DNA of 55,000 nt from Armadillidium nasatum (taxonomy: Eukaryota > Arthropoda > Malacostraca > Isopoda > Armadillidiidae), in contig SEYY01004253.1 in the NCBI GenBank assembly GCA_009176605.1, positions 1 through 55,000 of the forward strand, read 5' to 3'. A model generated the notes under the pieces. The model was not told the DNA's origin. It searched no databases and was given only the letters and a program-made list of their open reading frames with translations. Positions 49,441 to 55,000 of this stretch are shown piece by piece. How positions within the stretch are numbered: position 1 is the first letter of the stretch; every line of letters begins with the position of its first letter. The translations under genes and the position numbers were made by a program.

Positions 49441-50558
49441 GTGATCTCTGATGGAGAAGTTAGTCAATATTTTCTACACCTATTTTTCATCAGTGTTTAT
49501 CCTTTGCAGTAGAGCTGGATATATAGAAAGCCTCCAATAGAATCTGACACAAAGCTTTGATTTCTATACATCGCTCCTTCGAATCTTTCTTTCTCTATTT
49601 CCTTTCTGTTCGTTCCTAAATATTACAGCTGTTGTAGACGACCATCGTTTATCTTTTAAATATGCTATAGTGGAGTTTCAATGAGTTCTGTCCTATCCCC
49701 AACTTTCTTTTCTACTTCTTCATTAACGATCTTCTCTCTATCACTTTGTCATTGATGATATCCTGTCGAGAGTGGATATGAATTCATGAACGTATCAAAA
49801 TATAATTTTTAATATAACAACATTGTTACTTCAGCAACACAACAATGTAGAATAGTAGAAAATAACAAATACAGAAATCTGACTGACATTCAGTATGGCT
49901 AGACCTGGCAGGTCCACTGCATTAGCAGCATACAGGTGTGTACAGCACAGGAGGATATAGCAGCGAGGATCGTGTGAAAATTTGTTGATTACAGGCTAGT
50001 TTGCAACTACAATGTTGGAGACAACTGCTTATCCACAATTAAGCAAATTCTGCTACCGAAATTATGGTGTTAAAATAATGTAATATAATAAATGAATTCA
50101 AATAGTGGTAAACTTTTTCTTGAAAAGCCTAGGCGACAGCTACGAATTGTGACTGTTTTCGTTCCTATTGGAAGCGACAGTATTGTCACAGTTTAACTGA
50201 CAAGAGTAAAGTTGCGGAGGGTTAAAACTTTATCACCAATCTACTCTATATCGACGGCTTCACCCTCAATTTCTCCTATCATTTTGAAAGAAGTCTCACA
50301 CAACAACAATTAATAGACGCTAGGACTTTTTAGAATTTTTATTTGGGGCAAGGAAATATTGGTTGTCTTTAATGTTTCAAAAATTCAGTCTTTGATTTCT
50401 ACGCTCGTAATAATCTTCCACACAACTATTACATCTTTGAAAACATACAACTTAAACCTTTGTCTGTTGTCCTTAACATTCTTTGTGTTCAATCTTCATG
50501 TTATTTTGACAAAGAGTTTTTGCTCACAATTCAAATGTATCAGTCACCGATTTTCTTA

Positions 50559-50606
<48 letters not shown>
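49440..50606 (+). mobile_element. Decayed LINE reverse transcriptase, interrupted
   Basis: 49670-49760 reads a palm relic (SSVLSPTFF and, in another frame, FINDLLSI-like). 50250-50550 continues with STLYRRLHPQFLLSF, FNVSKIQSLIST and VLNILCVQSS, the RT C-terminal region, ending at an A run (50557-50606). About 480 bp (49770-50248) without LINE similarity sits between them. Confidence 0.65.
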
Positions 50607-51226
<620 letters not shown>

Positions 51227-51539
51227 TTATTATTAAATTGGCTATTTTTGTTTATAAAAATACAAAGAAACCTATTCGTGATTGGTCATGAAAACAAAAA
51301 CTATCTGTTATTGGATCGGGCTATATGACGTAAAAAAATATTAATATTTTTTTCATAATAAGCATTATTTTACATGTTATTTCTACAAAAATTTATTAGA
51401 TTTTAAATATTAACAAATACAATTTGCTTCATATTAAAAAAAAAAAAAAAAATAGGCATACACAAAAAGTGCATCATTTAATCAGAAAATTATAACATTT
51501 ATTAATCCTACTATAATACTTATACTAATTAAATTATTA

Positions 51540-51812
<273 letters not shown>

Positions 51813-51864
51813 ATTATTATTTTTTCTGATAGTATTAATACAAAATGAGCTGCAATTACTCATT

Positions 51865-51868
51865 TTTA

Positions 51869-51944
<76 letters not shown>

Positions 51945-51955
51945 CATTATTATTT
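51865..51955. repeat. (TTA)n tract
   Basis: About 30 TTA units. Confidence 0.97.
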
Positions 51956-52344
51956 TAGGCGAGTTCTGCAGAAAGATTTTCAGAAATTCAAACTGACATA
52001 CAAAAACAATTGTAAATATATTGTTATTATGTGCTTTAATTAATCTGGTAATTAATTTAACCATTCAAATAATTTAATCGATTACATTATAATTTAATAA
52101 TAATTAATTAAAACCAAATTATCAAAAATATAAATAATTAATAATAATTTATTTATTTATTTACAAATTCCTTAATGATTAAATATTGCTAAAAAATAAA
52201 ATATAATGATTTGAGAATTAATATATTAATTGCTAAAGAGTTAATATTCATATTTGAAAGATTGCGTTTAAAAAGGCTTGGCTCAAGTCCACGATTTATG
52301 TTTACCTGAAACGACAATTTCAACTTCCCAATAGCATCGAAGAT

Positions 52345-52474
52345 TCTACCGTGGCTCAAACGGTAGAGTGATTGACTTGAGGGCTCAGCTTCGATCTCCA
52401 CTTTCGGACCCTTGTTATATACTACCTAGAAAAATTCCTCTTCTGGAAAAGTGCAATGCCCTTAAGATGTAAAC
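52345..52474 (+). mobile_element. tRNA-derived SINE, copy B
   Basis: Head CTACCGTGGCTCAAACGGT AGAGTG with box A (52351-52366), box B GCTTCGATCTCC (52388-52399), then ACTACCTAGAAAAATTCCTC and GTGCAATGCCCTTAAGATG. The body matches copy A at 12310. Confidence 0.8.
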
Positions 52475-53041
<567 letters not shown>

Positions 53042-53386
53042 CCAAATGAATAAACCTAAAGTTATAATATTCTTTTTCGGATAATCTTTAGTTTCTGCTT
53101 TTCCTTAAAGTACAAAAGATAATTTTCTAAAAGTGAGTGATGAAACTGAGATATTGCTACGAAGACACAAAAAGAATCACATAAGAATTAACAGTACATA
53201 ATTCTTTACGTACATAAGTTTACACAAATACATAATAATCCTCACCTATGTTATAACGCTTGCCAAATTAAACTTTTCTCTGTTTTAAGCTCTGACAAAA
53301 ATTCGAATCATAATAAGAAGAGAAGAAGTGAGGAGAGAAAGTGTCGGGCTTTAGTTTAATCTATTTTGTGAGTGACACCACTACAA

Positions 53387-54202
<816 letters not shown>

Positions 54203-54483
54203 GTTTGAGCCAAAAAATGATGTTCAATAAATTGTTAATGTTTATCTAGAAAGAAGGTGTGTCTATAACGTTCGGACTTTTATTCGCAAAGAAAAACGGA
54301 ATGAAAATTTTTAATAATTTGGTATGTACGTTGCACACAAAGGTACGTTCATGTACACCTGTTATACTTACCTGCAATTATAAATGTTTATAAAGGTAAA
54401 ATACGAAGAAACTTTGTTTAAATTTCATTTCATTAGTATGTCAGAGTATGTTTTTTTAACTGTAGAACTTTTTAAATCGCTAA

Positions 54484-55000
<517 letters not shown>

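Noticed and set aside
52345..52420. Functional tRNA gene
   Set aside because: A and B boxes are present but no cloverleaf closes, and the body is shared with a SINE copy at 12310.

Overview
The window is nuclear DNA of an animal, most likely an arthropod and perhaps a crustacean. The reasons are intron-rich animal genes, about 70-75% A+T by eye, decayed LINEs, hAT, Tc1-like and DUF4817-type transposons, and tRNA-derived SINEs. The lineage guess rests on the style of the proteins and LINEs and is of low confidence. About 45 long (AT)n arrays occupy roughly 7.5 kb (hand estimate), and one (TAA)n tract adds about 2.6 kb. Nearly all long open frames in the window are translations of these arrays and are not genes.

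Four genes can be read. (1) 1721-6350, plus strand: mitochondrial 2,4-dienoyl-CoA reductase (DECR1), six exons visible and the 5' presequence exon not identified. (2) 9452-18603, minus strand: prostaglandin E synthase 2 (PTGES2), complete in six exons, 416 codons plus stop, with no break. (3) 27804-29036, plus strand: two exons of haspin kinase covering only the N-lobe and the start of the haspin-specific insert; the rest was not found. (4) 37299-48500, minus strand: MEMO1, complete in seven exons, about 295 codons, but with one surplus base in exon 2. DECR1 and PTGES2 converge, PTGES2 and haspin diverge, and haspin and MEMO1 converge. They share no obvious pathway: beta-oxidation, a GST-like membrane protein, mitotic H3 phosphorylation and a LigB-fold iron-binding redox protein.

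Layout: 1-1720 AT-rich flank with a 363-bp fold-back element; 1721-6350 DECR1, with a LINE 3' end, a 709-bp inverted-repeat element containing LINE reverse transcriptase, and a hAT-type MITE in intron 4; 6351-9451 spacer with SINE remnants; 9452-18603 PTGES2, with a decayed LINE (itself hit by a SINE) in intron 3 and a 1.79-kb hAT element with an exact 8-bp target duplication in intron 1; 18604-21000 dispersed repeats and a long-TIR MITE; 21020-23658 the (TAA)n tract; 23690-26390 a ~195-bp satellite (12 units); 27804-29036 haspin; 29060-31117 LINE and DUF4817 transposase remnants; 31437-32140 a second array of the same satellite; 32400-37298 MITEs, a LINE fragment and AT arrays; 37299-48500 MEMO1 with many insertions in its introns; 48501-55000 flank with LINE pieces, a second SINE copy, a GC-rich structured island and the start of a well-preserved LINE reverse transcriptase running off the end.

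The most striking pattern is where the (AT)n arrays lie relative to exons. Ten of the 19 splice acceptors I could place have an (AT)n array ending within 20 nt upstream. In five the array runs straight into the acceptor AG with no pyrimidine tract. Donor sites show far fewer. Many transposon ends also abut the same arrays.
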